Shown one piece after another: positions 1 through 10,326 of a DNA stretch of 64,000 bases. Position 1 is the stretch's first letter. The number at the start of each line of letters is the position of its first letter. The position numbers and the translations under genes were made by a program. The stretch is from Omphiscola glabra. Its lineage: Eukaryota; Mollusca; Gastropoda; Lymnaeidae. Under the pieces are notes generated by a model. The model had not been told where the DNA came from, did not search any database, and saw only the letters and a list, made by a program, of their open reading frames with translations. The stretch spans positions 30,972,049 to 31,036,048 of the forward strand of contig OZ024801.1 in NCBI GenBank assembly GCA_964017045.1, given 5' to 3'.

Positions 1-209
1 TTAATCCAACAATCCACTTTTGTTTAATCCAACAATCCACTATTGTTTAATCCAACAACCCACTATTGGTTTAATCCAACAATCCACTATTGGTTTAATC
101 CAACAATCTACTATTGTTTAATCCAACAATCCACTATTGTTCAATCCAACAATCCACTATTTGTTTAATCCAATAATCCACTATTGGTTTAATCCAATAA
201 TCCGATAGT
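1..209. repeat. 24-bp minisatellite, truncated by window start
   Basis: About nine head-to-tail units of 23-25 bp with core TTAATCCAACAATCCACTAT. Units differ by one or two bases and by a variable G/T run at the joint. The first unit begins at base 1, so the array continues to the left. The same core occurs only about twice at 20705-20755, inside a related dispersed repeat, so this array looks like a local expansion of part of that element. Confidence 0.9.
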
Positions 210-395
210 GTTGTTTTCTAAGTTAAATCCATGTGTCTATAGCCCCCGGAGAGTCGGACCAGACTCGTCGCTCTGAGTCCGTGTTCCTGTCTGTCCAAAA
301 GCGTGTCTTTATCACAAGTCCCTCAGGGCGTAAAGTTACACTTTTATTCACAACGGAACTGAGCACACACTTAGACAAACCAAAAAAACCCAACT
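170..395 (+). repeat. Dispersed repeat family A, copy 1
   Basis: This stretch aligns, with many substitutions, to 20705-20965. Shared landmarks in order are the AATCCAATAATCC core, CTAAGTTAAATCCAT, GGAGAGT, AGACTCGT, GCGTGTCTTTATCA and GGCGTAA/GGCCGTAA. It has no open frame of note and no clear terminal repeats, so its class is unknown. A further shared landmark, ACTTGAACCAGGGCAG near 738-760, reappears at 21812 and is there expanded into a 26-bp array, so the duplicated segment may be over 1 kb long. Confidence 0.6.
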
Positions 396-435
396 AAGAA
401 TGATCCGTAGCTCGCGTTAACGAAACAAACTAACT

Positions 436-625
436 CAGTGGTTCTCAAACCTTTCTAATGCCGCGACCCTTTAATACAACTCATGTTGTGGCGACCCACA
501 AAATTATTTTCGTTTCTCCTTCATAACTGTAGAGCATATGTCTTTTCCGATGGTCTCAGGCGACCCCTGTGAAAGGGTCGTTCGACCCCCAAAAGGGGTC
601 GCGACCCACAGGCTGAGAACCACTG
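436..625 (-). mobile_element. SPIN-like non-autonomous hAT transposon
   Basis: A 190-bp element with terminal inverted repeats CAGTGGTTCTCAAACC and GGCTGAGAACCACTG. It is flanked by a perfect 8-bp target duplication AACTAACT (428-435 and 626-633), the hAT hallmark. Internal blocks GCCGCGACCC, GTGGCGACCCAC, CGATGGTCTCAGGCGACCCC and AAGGGGTCGCGACCCACAG match the SPIN non-autonomous elements I know from animal genomes. It has no transposase and would have been mobilised in trans. Strand is given relative to the copy at 44466. Confidence 0.9.
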
Positions 626-633
626 AACTAACT

Positions 634-940
634 GCTGTTGTAAACTATACATCATAAGTTGTTTAGTATTTCCCTTCACATGGTGCGGAATGCATGTTAG
701 CTATTGCTTAAACATGAGTTTATTGCCACGATATTTTGACATAGGACTTGAACCAGGGCAGATATTTTGGCTTTGCTGCGTCTAAAAATGTTTGCTATAG
801 TGTTGAAACCCACTCCACTACCCCTTCACCCCACCCTCTTTACTATGACCTGTCCTAGTTTATGTGTGAGCAGGGGGGGCGGAGGGGGGGCAGTGATGAA
901 ACTAGTGTGTTGTCAAAGTTTGATTTCTCCGTATAACTCT
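634..940. other. Spacer without recognisable gene
   Basis: Mostly unique sequence. It holds the family-A landmark ACTTGAACCAGGGCAG (about 738-760) and a G-rich tract near 871-890. I see no coding signal. Confidence 0.5.
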
Positions 941-1067
941 GTACAGTCGTGTGTACAGGCGTGTGTACAGTCGTGTGTACAGGCGTGTGTACAGTCGTGT
1001 GTACAGGCGTGAGTACAGGCGTGAGTACAGTCGTGTGTACAGGCCTGTGTACAGGCGTGTGTACAGG
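941..1067. repeat. 12-bp minisatellite rich in GTAC
   Basis: About ten 12-bp units alternating GTGTGTACAGTC and GTGTGTACAGGC, with a few GTGAGTACAGGC variants. The alternation suggests a 24-bp higher-order unit. The period is divisible by three, so open frames on both strands are expected and do not show a gene. Confidence 0.9.
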
Positions 1068-1264
1068 GCAGACCAAAAAAATGGGATAACATCGCTTTAT
1101 TGTCAGAAGCATAAAAAAATGCTCCAACGCTTACAATTAGTCGTTGACGTGGCAGTGAGATTGGGGGTTGGGGGGGGGAGAGACAGACTGAACATCTTTT
1201 CTGATTAGCGTAATAATTTTCATACAGGTGTCAATTACAAAAAACATTTTATTAACTCAATACC

Positions 1265-1462
1265 TTATATAACCCTTACGAGATGTTGACACATTTGCTG
1301 GTCCACCCCGTTATATGTTACCAGTTGTGTATGTGTCTCTCTTGTCTGTAATGTTAAGGGTGTCAGTTCTCCCTCTAACTGTCCCCTGCCCGACTCACTC
1401 CCCTTGATGTTACGCCACCTGATGCCAACTTGTCCGGGAATGTTAAACGAGTGACTGTCCAA
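1265..1462 (-). CDS. Candidate coding exon, unknown protein
   Basis: On the minus strand a good acceptor (CTCTTCACAG, ending at 1463) is followed directly by 65 open codons to a stop at 1265. The peptide starts LDSHSFNIPGQVGIRWRNIK, is hydrophilic and not repetitive, and lies in unique sequence. A possible donor CTG|GTAACA would end the exon at 1322 after 47 codons; otherwise this would be a terminal exon. There is no initiator ATG, so it could only be an internal or last exon. I do not recognise a domain. A chance frame beside a chance acceptor remains possible. Confidence 0.3.
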   Translation of the reverse strand: MDSHSFNIPGQVGIRWRNIKGSESGRGQLEGELTPLTLQTRETHTQLVTYNGVDQQMCQHLVRVI

Positions 1463-1705
1463 CTGTGAAGAGCCGCCGAGATCTGTTCCAGCATGACGAG
1501 AGAAAATAGTCTATACGTTTCCAGGTGGTCTGCAGAATTTGTTCGTTCCAATTTGTTTTAAATCTACGCTTAATATTAATATATGAACACTGGGGCTTAA
1601 CCGCGGTGCGGTTATCTTACGCCGGGTTCGGTTACTGTGAGTTTGAGAAAATACCCGATGGGTCCAAGTGTCCTCATTTTAACGTTATTTACGTCAGCCT
1701 TTAAA

Positions 1706-1920
1706 CAGCAGGCCTACAGACAGTCCTAAAGACAGCTCTACAGACAGTACTAAAGACAGCTCTAAATACAGTCCCAAAGACAGCGCTACAGACAGTCCTA
1801 AAGACAGCTCTACAGAGAGTCCTAAAGACAGCTCTACAGACAGTCCTAAAGACAGCTCTACAGACAGTCCTAAAAACAGCTCTACAGGCAGTCCTAAAGA
1901 CAGCTTTACAGACAGTCCTA
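1706..1920. repeat. 24-bp minisatellite
   Basis: Nine units made of two related 12-mers, CTACAGACAGTC and CTAAAGACAGCT, so the array probably grew from a 12-bp ancestor. Scattered substitutions indicate moderate age. Confidence 0.9.
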
Positions 1921-2251
1921 CCCCATATCCGTGGCTTTATATTTATTAATATCATAGTCGTCTCCCCTAAAAAAAATTTTAACCTGAGTTCACACGTCAC
2001 GCATGACAGCCTTTTTTGTCCACTCATTACTATTAATATAAAACATGTGGAGTTTGGGGGGGGGGGGCGGTTTCGAAAAGGAAGCAGGACACACCAGAAG
2101 CAAAATACATAAGAGATTGTCTTAATGTCTACAGCGAGGCGGTGCACACAGCGATCATTTACGTCAATCAAATCGTGGTAAATTAACACGCTCATATTAT
2201 GTGTGCTTCAGATGCGCTGAGATGGTGACGACACATGATCCATCGGTGCGC

Positions 2252-2452
2252 GGGAAAAAAGTCTCAGGGGAAAAAAGTCACAGGGAAAAAAGTCACAGGG
2301 AAAAAAGTCACAGGGGAAAAAGTCACAGGGAAAAAAGTCGCAGGGAAAAAAGTCACAGGGGAAAAAAGTCACAGGGGAAAAAGTCACAGGGAAAAAAGTC
2401 ACAGGGGAAAAAGTCACAGGGAAAAAAGTCACTGGGGAAAAAAGTCACAGGG
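2252..2452. repeat. 15/16-bp purine-rich minisatellite
   Basis: About thirteen units of GGGAAAAAAGTCACA. Units of 15 and 16 bp differ by one G in the GGG/GGGG run. The strand asymmetry (almost no C or T except in GTCAC) is strong. Confidence 0.92.
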
Positions 2453-2457
2453 ACTTT

Positions 2458-2650
2458 ATGTTTGTAAACTTAATTCTTTAGTTTAACTAAAATAAACAAC
2501 CACAAATGACATCCGAATAGAATTTAGTCAAAATGGACCCAGACACGCAGCACCGCCATTCGGACCCGGGTCCCATTAGACTCAATGTATTCGGGTGTCA
2601 TTTGTGGTAGTTTATTTTAGTTTAAACTGAAGAAGTAAGTTTACAAACGT
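2458..2650. repeat. Imperfect long inverted repeat (fold-back element)
   Basis: Two arms of roughly 85-90 bp are reverse complements with about one mismatch per six bases. The left arm begins GTTTGTAAACTTAATTC at 2460 and the right arm ends GTAAGTTTACAAAC at 2648. The shared inner segments are AAAATAAAC, CCACAAATGACA and GGACCC. The structure could be a fold-back MITE or a snapped-back duplication. It abuts the end of the 15-bp array. Confidence 0.75.
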
Positions 2651-3060
2651 ACAGTCCATTCAATTATCTTTCATTTGATACCAAATTTTATCTTACAAAC
2701 CCAACAGTAATATTTTAAATAGTTTTTTTTTTAAATGCCAACCTCTCACTTCTGTTGCCCGGGTGCGAATAGTCGCAGCCAATAATAAATCATATGACTA
2801 AATGTGTGAATTAAATTGTGTATATATACTAGAGATAACAAACACGTGTTTAATGACAGGCGAGAATCAAAAGACGATACGCGTAGGCTACTGCTAGTTT
2901 CTATTTACTGTACTTCAGTACATAAACATATATATTTTTGAATGGAGTTTCTTTTCCTGTGACTTTCTTTTCCTACGATCGATCCATCAAATCTAAGGTA
3001 AAACCATTAAAAGGCTTCCTTGGTTGTGAAACAGAATGGGAATCATTTCGATTTCTGCTT
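2651..3060. other. Unique AT-rich spacer
   Basis: No repeat or open frame worth calling. It contains a T9 run near 2725 and ordinary AT-rich sequence. Confidence 0.5.
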
Positions 3061-3950
3061 AGACACCCGATGGTGTGACCAATACAACGAAAAGGCTCAC
3101 GCTTATTTCAGACGTGTGGGTGTGGATAGAGGTCCTTAACGAGACACCCGATGCTGTGACCAATGCAACGAAAAGGCTCACGCTTATTTCAGACGAGTGG
3201 GTGTGGATAGAGGTCCTTAACGAGACACCCGATGGTGTGACCAATACAACGAAAAGGCTCACGCTTATTTCAGACGTGTGGGTGTGGATAGAGGTCCTTA
3301 ACGAGACACCCGATGGTGTGACCAATACAACGAAAAGGCTCACGCTTATTTCAGACGTGTGGGTGTGGATAGAGGTCCTTAACGAGACACCCGATGGTGT
3401 GACCAATACAACGAAAAGGCTCACGCTTATTTCAGACGTGTGGGTGTGGATAGAGGTCCTTAACGAGACACCCGATGGTGTGACCAATACAACGAAAAGG
3501 CTCACGCTTATTTCAGACGTGTGGGTGTGGACAGAGGTCCTTAACGAGACACCCGATGGTGTGACCAATACAACGAAAAGGCTCACGCTTATTTCAGACG
3601 TGTGGGTGTGGATAGAGGTCCTTAACGAGACACCCGATGGTGTGACCAATACAACGAAAAGGCTCACGCTTATTTCAGACGTGTGGGTGTGGACAGAGGT
3701 CCTTAACGAGACACCCGATGGTGTGACCAATACAACGAAAAGGCTCACGCTTATTTCAGACGTGTGGGTGTGGACAGAGGTCCTTAACGAGACACCCGAT
3801 GGTGTGACCAATACAACGAAAAGGCTCACGCTTATTTCAGACGTGTGGGTGTGGATAGAGGTCCTTAACGAGACACCCGATGGTGTGACCAATACAACGA
3901 AAAGGCTCACGCTTATTTCAGACGTGTGGGTGTGGATAGAGGTCCTTAAC
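3061..3950. repeat. 81-bp satellite, 11 copies
   Basis: Eleven units of 81 bp, almost identical, each beginning near ACACCCGATGGTGTGACCAA. Because 81 is 27 codons and the unit lacks stops in one frame of each strand, both strands read open for over 300 codons. The plus peptide repeats RLTLISDVWVWIEVLNETPD and the minus repeats SEISVSLFVVLVTPSGVSLR. Nearly all unit variants change an amino acid (I/T, V/E, G/A), which does not suggest purifying selection. I call it non-coding satellite. Confidence 0.9.
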
Positions 3951-4130
3951 GTAATGAAATGTTTCGGCCTTTTTTTCCCTTCAGACAAACAAAACTATAA
4001 AGAATATAGTAGAAAAATTTTATAAGGGGAGATCACCGAGACAAAAGAAGCTAAGCTAATCCACTTTTAAAAGAGTTATCTATTTATCGGTAGCACTATG
4101 TAAAGGTCAATCTTTCTGTAGCTCTTTCCG

Positions 4131-4450
4131 TCTAACAGGGATGTGTGAAAAGGGGAGGGCGAAAGTGGTACTTGTTCGGGGGCGTCCACATCAGGGGGCG
4201 CAAAAATACGTCTTTAAAAATGGCGTTAATAACGAATAAAACGATCCAACCCTTTGTACTTCATAAACTCAAAGGGCGCCTTTTTACTGCTCCTCCCGGG
4301 CGGCGCTTTTTTTAATAAATTTCGAGGAGCGGTACCCCAGACTTCGCCCAGGGTGCCGCCTTTCCTCATTTAGGCTCCGAGTCTAGGCTTCAACGAGAAA
4401 AAATATATCGTAGCAAATCGTGTGCACACCCTCGTCATTATTCAAAAAGA
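4131..4450 (+). repeat. GC-rich dispersed repeat family B, copy 1
   Basis: This is homologous to 7048-7330 and, in its second half, to 9847-9996. Ordered landmarks are TCTAACAGGGATGTG, GTACTTCATAAACTCAAAGG, CCGGGCGGCG, GAGGAGCGG, GTGCCGCCTTTCCTC, CCGAGTCTAGGCTTCAACG and GTGCACACCCTCGTCATTAT. Compositional contrast with the AT-rich flanks supports a mobile origin. Terminal repeats and target duplications were not found, so its class is open. Confidence 0.6.
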
Positions 4451-4463
4451 AATACCGGCGAGG

Positions 4464-4970
4464 TTTGACCAAAGGTAGTTGACCAAAGGTAGTTGACCAA
4501 AGGTAGTTGACCAAAGGTAGTTGACCAAAGGTAGTTGACCAAAGGTAGTTGACCAAAGGTAGTTGACCAAAGGTAGTTGACCAAAGGTAGTTGACCAAAG
4601 GTAGTTGACCAAAGGTAGTTGACCAAAGGTAGTTGACCAAAGGTAGTTGACCAAAGGTAGTTGACCAAAGGTAGTTGACCAAAGGTAGTTGACCAAAGGT
4701 AGTTGACCAAAGGTATTTGACCAAAGGTAGTTGACCAAAGGTAGTTGACCAAAGGTAGTTGACCAAAGGTAGTTGACCAAAGGTAGTTGACCAAAGGTAG
4801 TTGACCAAAGGTAGTTGACCAAAGGTAGTTGACCAAAGGTAGTTGACCAAAGGTAGTTGACCAAAGGTAGTTGACCAAAGGTATTTGACCAAAGGTAGTT
4901 GACCAAAGGTAGTTGACCAAAGGTAGTTGACCAAAGGTAGTTGACCAAAGGTAGTTGACCAAAGGTAGTT
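4464..4970. repeat. 14-bp minisatellite, about 36 copies
   Basis: Near-perfect tandem copies of TTGACCAAAGGTAG, with only two units carrying GGTATT in place of GGTAGT. Because 14 is not a multiple of three, all three minus frames read the same 14-residue peptide (PLVNYLWSTTFGQL) and all are open. That is a clean sign that the frames reflect repeat structure rather than genes. Confidence 0.96.
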
Positions 4971-5154
4971 TGACATAGTTGTTCATTCATTCATTAATAT
5001 AGATAGCAACAGCTGAACAGTTATAAACAATTACACTTTTATTTTGTTTATAATATACTTTTTTTTTTATCATTTAACTTATTGTTATACCGTGGTGAGA
5101 GTGTCTTGAAAGCTGATCTCCCGGAGTAAGCAAAAAAACCAAAACAAAACAAAA

Positions 5155-5942
5155 AACCATGACAAGAGGAACCATGACAAGAGGAACCATGACAAGAGGA
5201 ACCATGACAAGAGGAACCATGACAAGAGGAACCATGACAAGAGGAACCATGACAAGAGGAACCATGACAAGAGGAACCATGACAAGAGGAACCATGACAA
5301 GAGGAACCATGACAAGAGGAACCATGACAAGAGGAACCATGACAAGAGGAACCATGACAAGAGGAACCATGACAAGAGGAACCATGACAAGAGGAACCAT
5401 GACAAGAGGAACCATGACAAGAGGAACCATGACAAGAGGAACCATGACAAGAGGAACCATGACAAGAGGAACCATGACAAGAGGAACCATGACAAGAGGA
5501 ACCATGACAAGAGGAACCATGACAAGAGGAACCATGACAAGAGGAACCATGACAAGAGGAACCATGACAAGAGGAACCATGACAAGAGGAACCATGACAA
5601 GAGGAACCATGACAAGAGGAACCATGACAAGAGGAACCATGACAAGAGGAACCATGACAAGAGGAACCATGACAAGAGGAACCATGACAAGAGGAACCAT
5701 GACAAGAGGAACCATGACAAGAGGAACCATGACAAGAGGAACCATGACAAGAGGAACCATGACAAGAGGAACCATGACAAGAGGAACCATGACAAGAGGA
5801 ACCATGACAAGAGGAACCATGACAAGAGGAACCATGACAAGAGGAACCATGACAAGAGGAACCATGACAAGAGGAACCATGACAAGAGGAACCATGACAA
5901 GAGGAACCATGACAAGAGGAACCTTGACAAGAGGAACCATGA
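5155..5942. repeat. 15-bp minisatellite, about 52 near-identical copies
   Basis: Units AACCATGACAAGAGG repeat from 5155 to 5942. The only unit variant I see is one AACCTTGACAAGAGG near 5921. Such homogeneity implies recent expansion or strong homogenisation. The frames MTRGT (plus) and MVPLV (minus) are open throughout but are products of the 15-bp period. Confidence 0.97.
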
Positions 5943-6437
5943 TTAGTATAAGAAAAAAAATTGCAACCAGTAACGGAACGCCACTCCCCTCCGCCTTCAC
6001 CACCATGACTGTTTTAGGATCGGAGAGAGATTCTGCGTACGTATACATTCAAATATCAATGGAAATATATAAGAAGTTAACTGTTAAAAGTTACTATTTA
6101 TTTGTCCGAAACGATATAAACGTACAACGTCTGTAAATAATAACCCAGATTTTGAAAACACTGACATAATACCGAGACTACATGGTGACTAGAAAAAGCT
6201 GAAGTCTAAAAGAAATAGAAGATAATCTTTATATATATATATTTAAAAACTTTTATATCAGGGATTTCGTTTCAACAAACGTAAGTGATGGCTATACAGT
6301 TGGCTTTCACCCGCCGTTTGTTATTAAGCTCAGTTACTGTTTCATCCTCCAATGTTATCGCCCACAGATATTATGTGGCTCCACCCATTCAATAACTTTT
6401 TCTTTCTCCCAGGTCTGAAAGTCCAATAAAAAATCTG
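5943..6437. other. Unique AT-rich spacer
   Basis: I see no coding signal. It includes a short TA run near 6231-6241. Confidence 0.5.
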
Positions 6438-6447
6438 AGTATGATAC

Positions 6448-6484
<37 letters not shown>

Positions 6485-6496
6485 TATGATACTGAT
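6438..6496 (-). mobile_element. Bare poly(A) retro-insertion scar (poly-T with target duplication)
   Basis: A run of 32 T (6451-6482) is bracketed by direct repeats AGTATGATACTGA at 6438-6450 and 6483-6495; the match extends to a T. This is what target-primed reverse transcription would leave if only the poly(A) tail of a LINE or SINE transcript had been copied. No element body is present. Strand is given for an A tail on the minus strand. Confidence 0.65.
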
Positions 6497-7047
6497 ACAA
6501 TTGTACAAAAATTTCATGCTTTATAATATGAAGGAAATGAGATTAATATATTTAATTTGTATTTTTTTTTCTAGTATTGTAAAACTTTACACAACCTAGT
6601 CATAAAAAAGCCAAAAAGAATTTTTATAGGTAAAAAGGTGTACCTTTTATTTTACACATTATTTAATTATAAATTTACGTGACAATTACTATAAAAATTT
6701 AAATATGTAAGCGGCTTTCTCAATTACATCTGGAAAAAAAAAATTAAGTTGTTTCCCTTTAATAAAGTATAGTTATGACCCTTTGTTTATCTAAAATTTT
6801 GATTAGCACCGTCAAAGGAGTATCAAAATGATTTATTTTACATATGATTTTAGCAGCTTCCCTAACTAGCTGTTTGCGTGTACAGTCATGCCACATGCGT
6901 GGTCGTGGATAAGAGGTTCTCACGTACGGAAGTGATTTTTTTCTTCTTCTAACACACATAACTATAATGAAACTAAAAGTAACATTTTATAAAGAGTGAT
7001 CACTTATTGTTACGCAAAAGTCTCTTTTTTTCTGTTGTTTTTTTTAG
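6497..7047. other. Very AT-rich unique spacer
   Basis: Low GC with short homopolymers and no credible frame. A 66-codon minus frame at 6759-6959 has no splice support. Confidence 0.5.
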
Positions 7048-7330
7048 TCTAACAGGGACGTGCGAAAAAGAAATTGGACAGGGGGCACCGGCCGTGACCC
7101 ACAAACACTAGATAGGGGTGGGGGAGACAATGTACGTAAAAAGTACTTAGGACTAACATAGCGAATAACATGATAAAATCCCATGTACTTCAGGAAATCA
7201 AGGAGCGTCATAAATTACTCTTTACAGGTCTTTCCGGGCGTAACTTTTGTCAGCATTGTGAGGGGCGGCATTTCAGGGCCCCACCCCGAGCGCCACTTTT
7301 CCTCTGAGAGGTACAAAGCTTCCAATAACT
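7048..7330 (+). repeat. GC-rich dispersed repeat family B, copy 2
   Basis: It aligns to copy 1 from TCTAACAGGGACGTGCG through CATGTACTTCAGGAAATCAA, TTTCCGGGCGTAAC, GAGGGGCGGCATTTCAGGG and GCGCCACTTTTCCTC. The final landmarks found in copies 1 and 3 (GAGTCTA..CAACG and CACACCCT) are missing or decayed here. Confidence 0.55.
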
Positions 7331-7465
7331 TGTTGACACAGTTAACGGAAGGCCCCAAAAAGATTCTCATACTGTGCAGAATGGGTCTGAGTTTGTGTCT
7401 CTTTTTGTTTACATCGATTTGTCGTTCATGTTAACGTTACCGCCGTAGTGTAATGAGTTTTAAAA

Positions 7466-7807
7466 GCACCATCACTCAGCACGTACTTAAAGTAGCACAC
7501 CAACACTCAGCGCGTACTTAAAGTGGCACACATCACGTACTTAAAGTAGCACACCATCACTCAGCACGTACTTAAAGTAGCACACCATCACTCAGCACGT
7601 ACTTAAAGTAGCACACCACCACTCAGCACGTACTTACAGTAGCACACCATCACTCAGCACGTACTTAAAGTAGCACACCATCACTCAGCACGTACTTAAA
7701 GTAGCACACCATCACTCAGCACGTACTTAAAGTAGCACACCACCACTCAGCACGTACTTACAGTAGCACACCATCACTCAGCACGTACTTAAAGTAGCAC
7801 ACCACCA
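7466..7807. repeat. 31-bp minisatellite
   Basis: About eleven units with core CATCACTCAGCACGTACTTA followed by AAGTAGCACA. Two early units are shortened by loss of the ACTCAGC part or of the middle, giving a ragged left edge and a homogeneous interior. Confidence 0.92.
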
Positions 7808-8084
7808 CAAGAGAGCACACGCGTGAATAGCGTGGCACCAAAAAGGCAAAAGTGACTGAAAAAAACCTCTCACTCGTCGCCTCAGACGCCTTGAGACGGT
7901 GACTTTCTCACGTGATCCATCAAAGTGAAACACGCGCTGGTGATGTGCTGTGCACTGATTGCACACAATGACAGCTTGTAAATTAGCCAAGCTTTCTTTT
8001 CACTTTTGTGTTAATAAATTTATATCGACCTCGTCAACAGTTTTTTCCCCATCGCCAGTGAATCCATTAACCATGCACCTACGT

Positions 8085-9027
8085 CCTGTATCAGGCTAGG
8101 TATGTCCTACCCTGCATCAGGTGAACTACGCCTGGCCCTGATTCAAGTTAACTACGTCATTCCAGGCATTAAGCTACCAACGTCGTGTCCAGTTGTAATG
8201 AATTATCTACGTCCTGCCCTGTATCGGGTTAACTACGTCATGCCTGCAGCAAGTTACCAACGTCGTGTCCAGTTCCAGTGAAAAAGCTACGTCCTGTCCT
8301 AAATGAAGTTATCAATGTCGTGTCCAGTTCCGCCGAATGAACTACGTCCTGTCTGCAGCAAGTTTCCAACGTCCTGTCTCGTTCCAGTGAAATAACTACG
8401 CCCTGTCCGGTATAAAGTTACCAACGTCCTGTTCAGTTCCCGTGAAATACCTACGTCCTGCATGTAGAAAGTTGTCAACGTCCTGTTCAGTTCCCGTGAA
8501 ATACCTACGTCCTGCATGTAGAAAGTTGCCAACGTCCTGTTCAGTTCCCGTGAAAAACCGACGTCCTGCATGTAGAAAGTTGCCAACGTCCTGTTCAGTT
8601 CTCGTGAAATACCTACGTCCTGCATGTAGAAAGTTACCAACGTCTTGTTCAGTTCACGTGAAATACCTAGGTCCTGCATGTAGAAAGTTGCCAACGTCCT
8701 GTTCAGTTCACGTGAAATACCTACGTCCTGCATGTAGAAAGTTGCCAACGTCCTGTTCAGTTTACGTGAAATACCTACGTCCTGCATGTATAAAGTTGCC
8801 AACGTCCTGTTCAGTTCCCGTGAAATACCTACGTCCTGCATGTAGAAAGTTGCCAACGTCCTGTTCAGTTCCCGTGAAATACCTACGTCCTGCATGTAGA
8901 AAGTTACCAACGTCCTGTTCAGTTCCCGTGAAATACCTATGTCCTGCATGTAGAAAGTTACCAACGTCCTGTTCAGTTCCCGTGAAATACCTACGTCCTG
9001 CATGTAGAAAGTTGCCAACGTCCTGGT
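8085..9027. repeat. 54-bp minisatellite with degenerate left flank
   Basis: From 8420 to 9027 there are eleven closely matching 54-bp units, each with TACCTACGTCCTGCATGTAG and CCAACGTCCTGTTCAGTTC. To the left (8085-8420) recognisable but heavily diverged units of similar length occur (CTACGTCCTGYCC, CCAACGTCGTGTCCAGTT). Homogenisation has therefore kept the right part uniform while the left decays. The period of 18 codons gives open frames on both strands. Confidence 0.93.
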
Positions 9028-9846
9028 TTTTTAATACACATTAATGATATGAATTACTTAATCTTGGTTATTGCTACAAGTTCATGCTTGGTGCAATTGC
9101 CCTGATATGTAAGACGTAAAGGGAATTATTTTACCGTAGAATTTCGTTGTTATGAAAAGGAATTTTGATTGTTGAAATTTATAAATGACATTTCATTTCT
9201 CCGATTTCCTTTTTTATAGTGTCGTACATTTTTAAACTCTTGAATTGTGATTGAAATATGTAGGAACGATTGGATTTATTGATTTTCGGAGACACTTAAT
9301 AATTATTTTTTTTGATACAGACCATCTCGTTTATCTGAAGGTTTGTAATTGATGATGGTTACGTGAATTTTGTGTGTGTGAGTGTATCGATTTAACTCCG
9401 TAAGTTAAATCGGAAATGAAAGAGGGGGGGGGGGATATGTCGAGTATGGGAGTTCATTAGTAATTGTTGCGAGTGGATGTCATGTTCATTACGCGCGGTG
9501 TGCGTTAGAGAGTTTGAATTAGTTAACGAACGCCCTTCCCGCGCTTGACTGAGTGACGTATTTTTATGCTAATTGTGACGCATCGTCTAGACTGTAGTGT
9601 GACGTAAGTTTTTGTCGTGCAGCAGCCGTGAGTGGTATGTGTTCCTTCTATGTCTGATAGCGAGCCGCGCTACGTGCATGTGTCTACTGAAGTTGCAGAA
9701 TGCATTTATCATTAGTTATTAAAGTTATAATTATTATGAAAAGGACTTGAGTTTATTCAGTGATATTAAGAATAGTAGGACGTATTACAACGTGTTGTGG
9801 GAACTTGACGAATTACTCAATCCAGAAGAACATAGGAGTTGACACC
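9028..9846. other. Unique spacer
   Basis: AT-rich sequence with a G-run near 9424-9433. I see no repeat array and no splice-supported frame. Confidence 0.5.
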
Positions 9847-9996
9847 GGGCGGCTCTTTAATCTAGATCTCGAGGAGGAGAATTTCAGGGGCGCGGCCTTT
9901 CTTCAGCACGGTCCCCGAGTCTATGCTCCAACGGGGGACAGGTAGGTGGTGACAAAACTTTGCACACACCCTGTTCTTTATTCAGAAAGTAATTAT
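9847..9996 (+). repeat. GC-rich dispersed repeat family B, copy 3 (3' part)
   Basis: It matches the second half of copy 1: GGGCGGCTCTTTAAT, CTCGAGGAGGAG, GGCCTTTCTTCAGC, CCGAGTCTATGCTCCAACG and TTTGCACACACCCTGTTCTT. The left portion of the family is absent, so this copy is truncated or diverged there. Confidence 0.5.
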
Positions 9997-10326
9997 TGCA
10001 GTGTTTTAGCAACGACTGCTTTTATTAGGTGAGAGGCTGTAATAACGGATCTGTTTGTGCACGTGTTGGATCTTTAATTCTATACTCTAACGATCGGCAA
10101 CATACGGAACACATGCAGAGGGATTTTCTGCAAAGAAGCCCCCCCCCCCCCAACCCCCTTAACAACTACAATGTAAATTACTAATATACGCTTCTTTTAA
10201 ATTGGCATGCTGAACAAAGTAGAAATCCTACTTTTACTCCATATTATTAAAATGTTGCCGAACCCTGCTATAGTCTGTTACTCTTTTCCATCCTCTCAAT
10301 TCTCTTCATCCATTCAACCCATGAAG

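Noticed and set aside
4464..4970. Three overlapping minus-strand proteins with PLVNYLWSTTFGQL repeats
   Set aside because: All three frames give the same peptide because a 14-bp unit is coprime with three; this is a pure repeat effect.
5155..5942. Proteins of MTRGT or MVPLV repeats
   Set aside because: The frames exist only because the unit is 15 bp without stops; they run on both strands and have no gene context.
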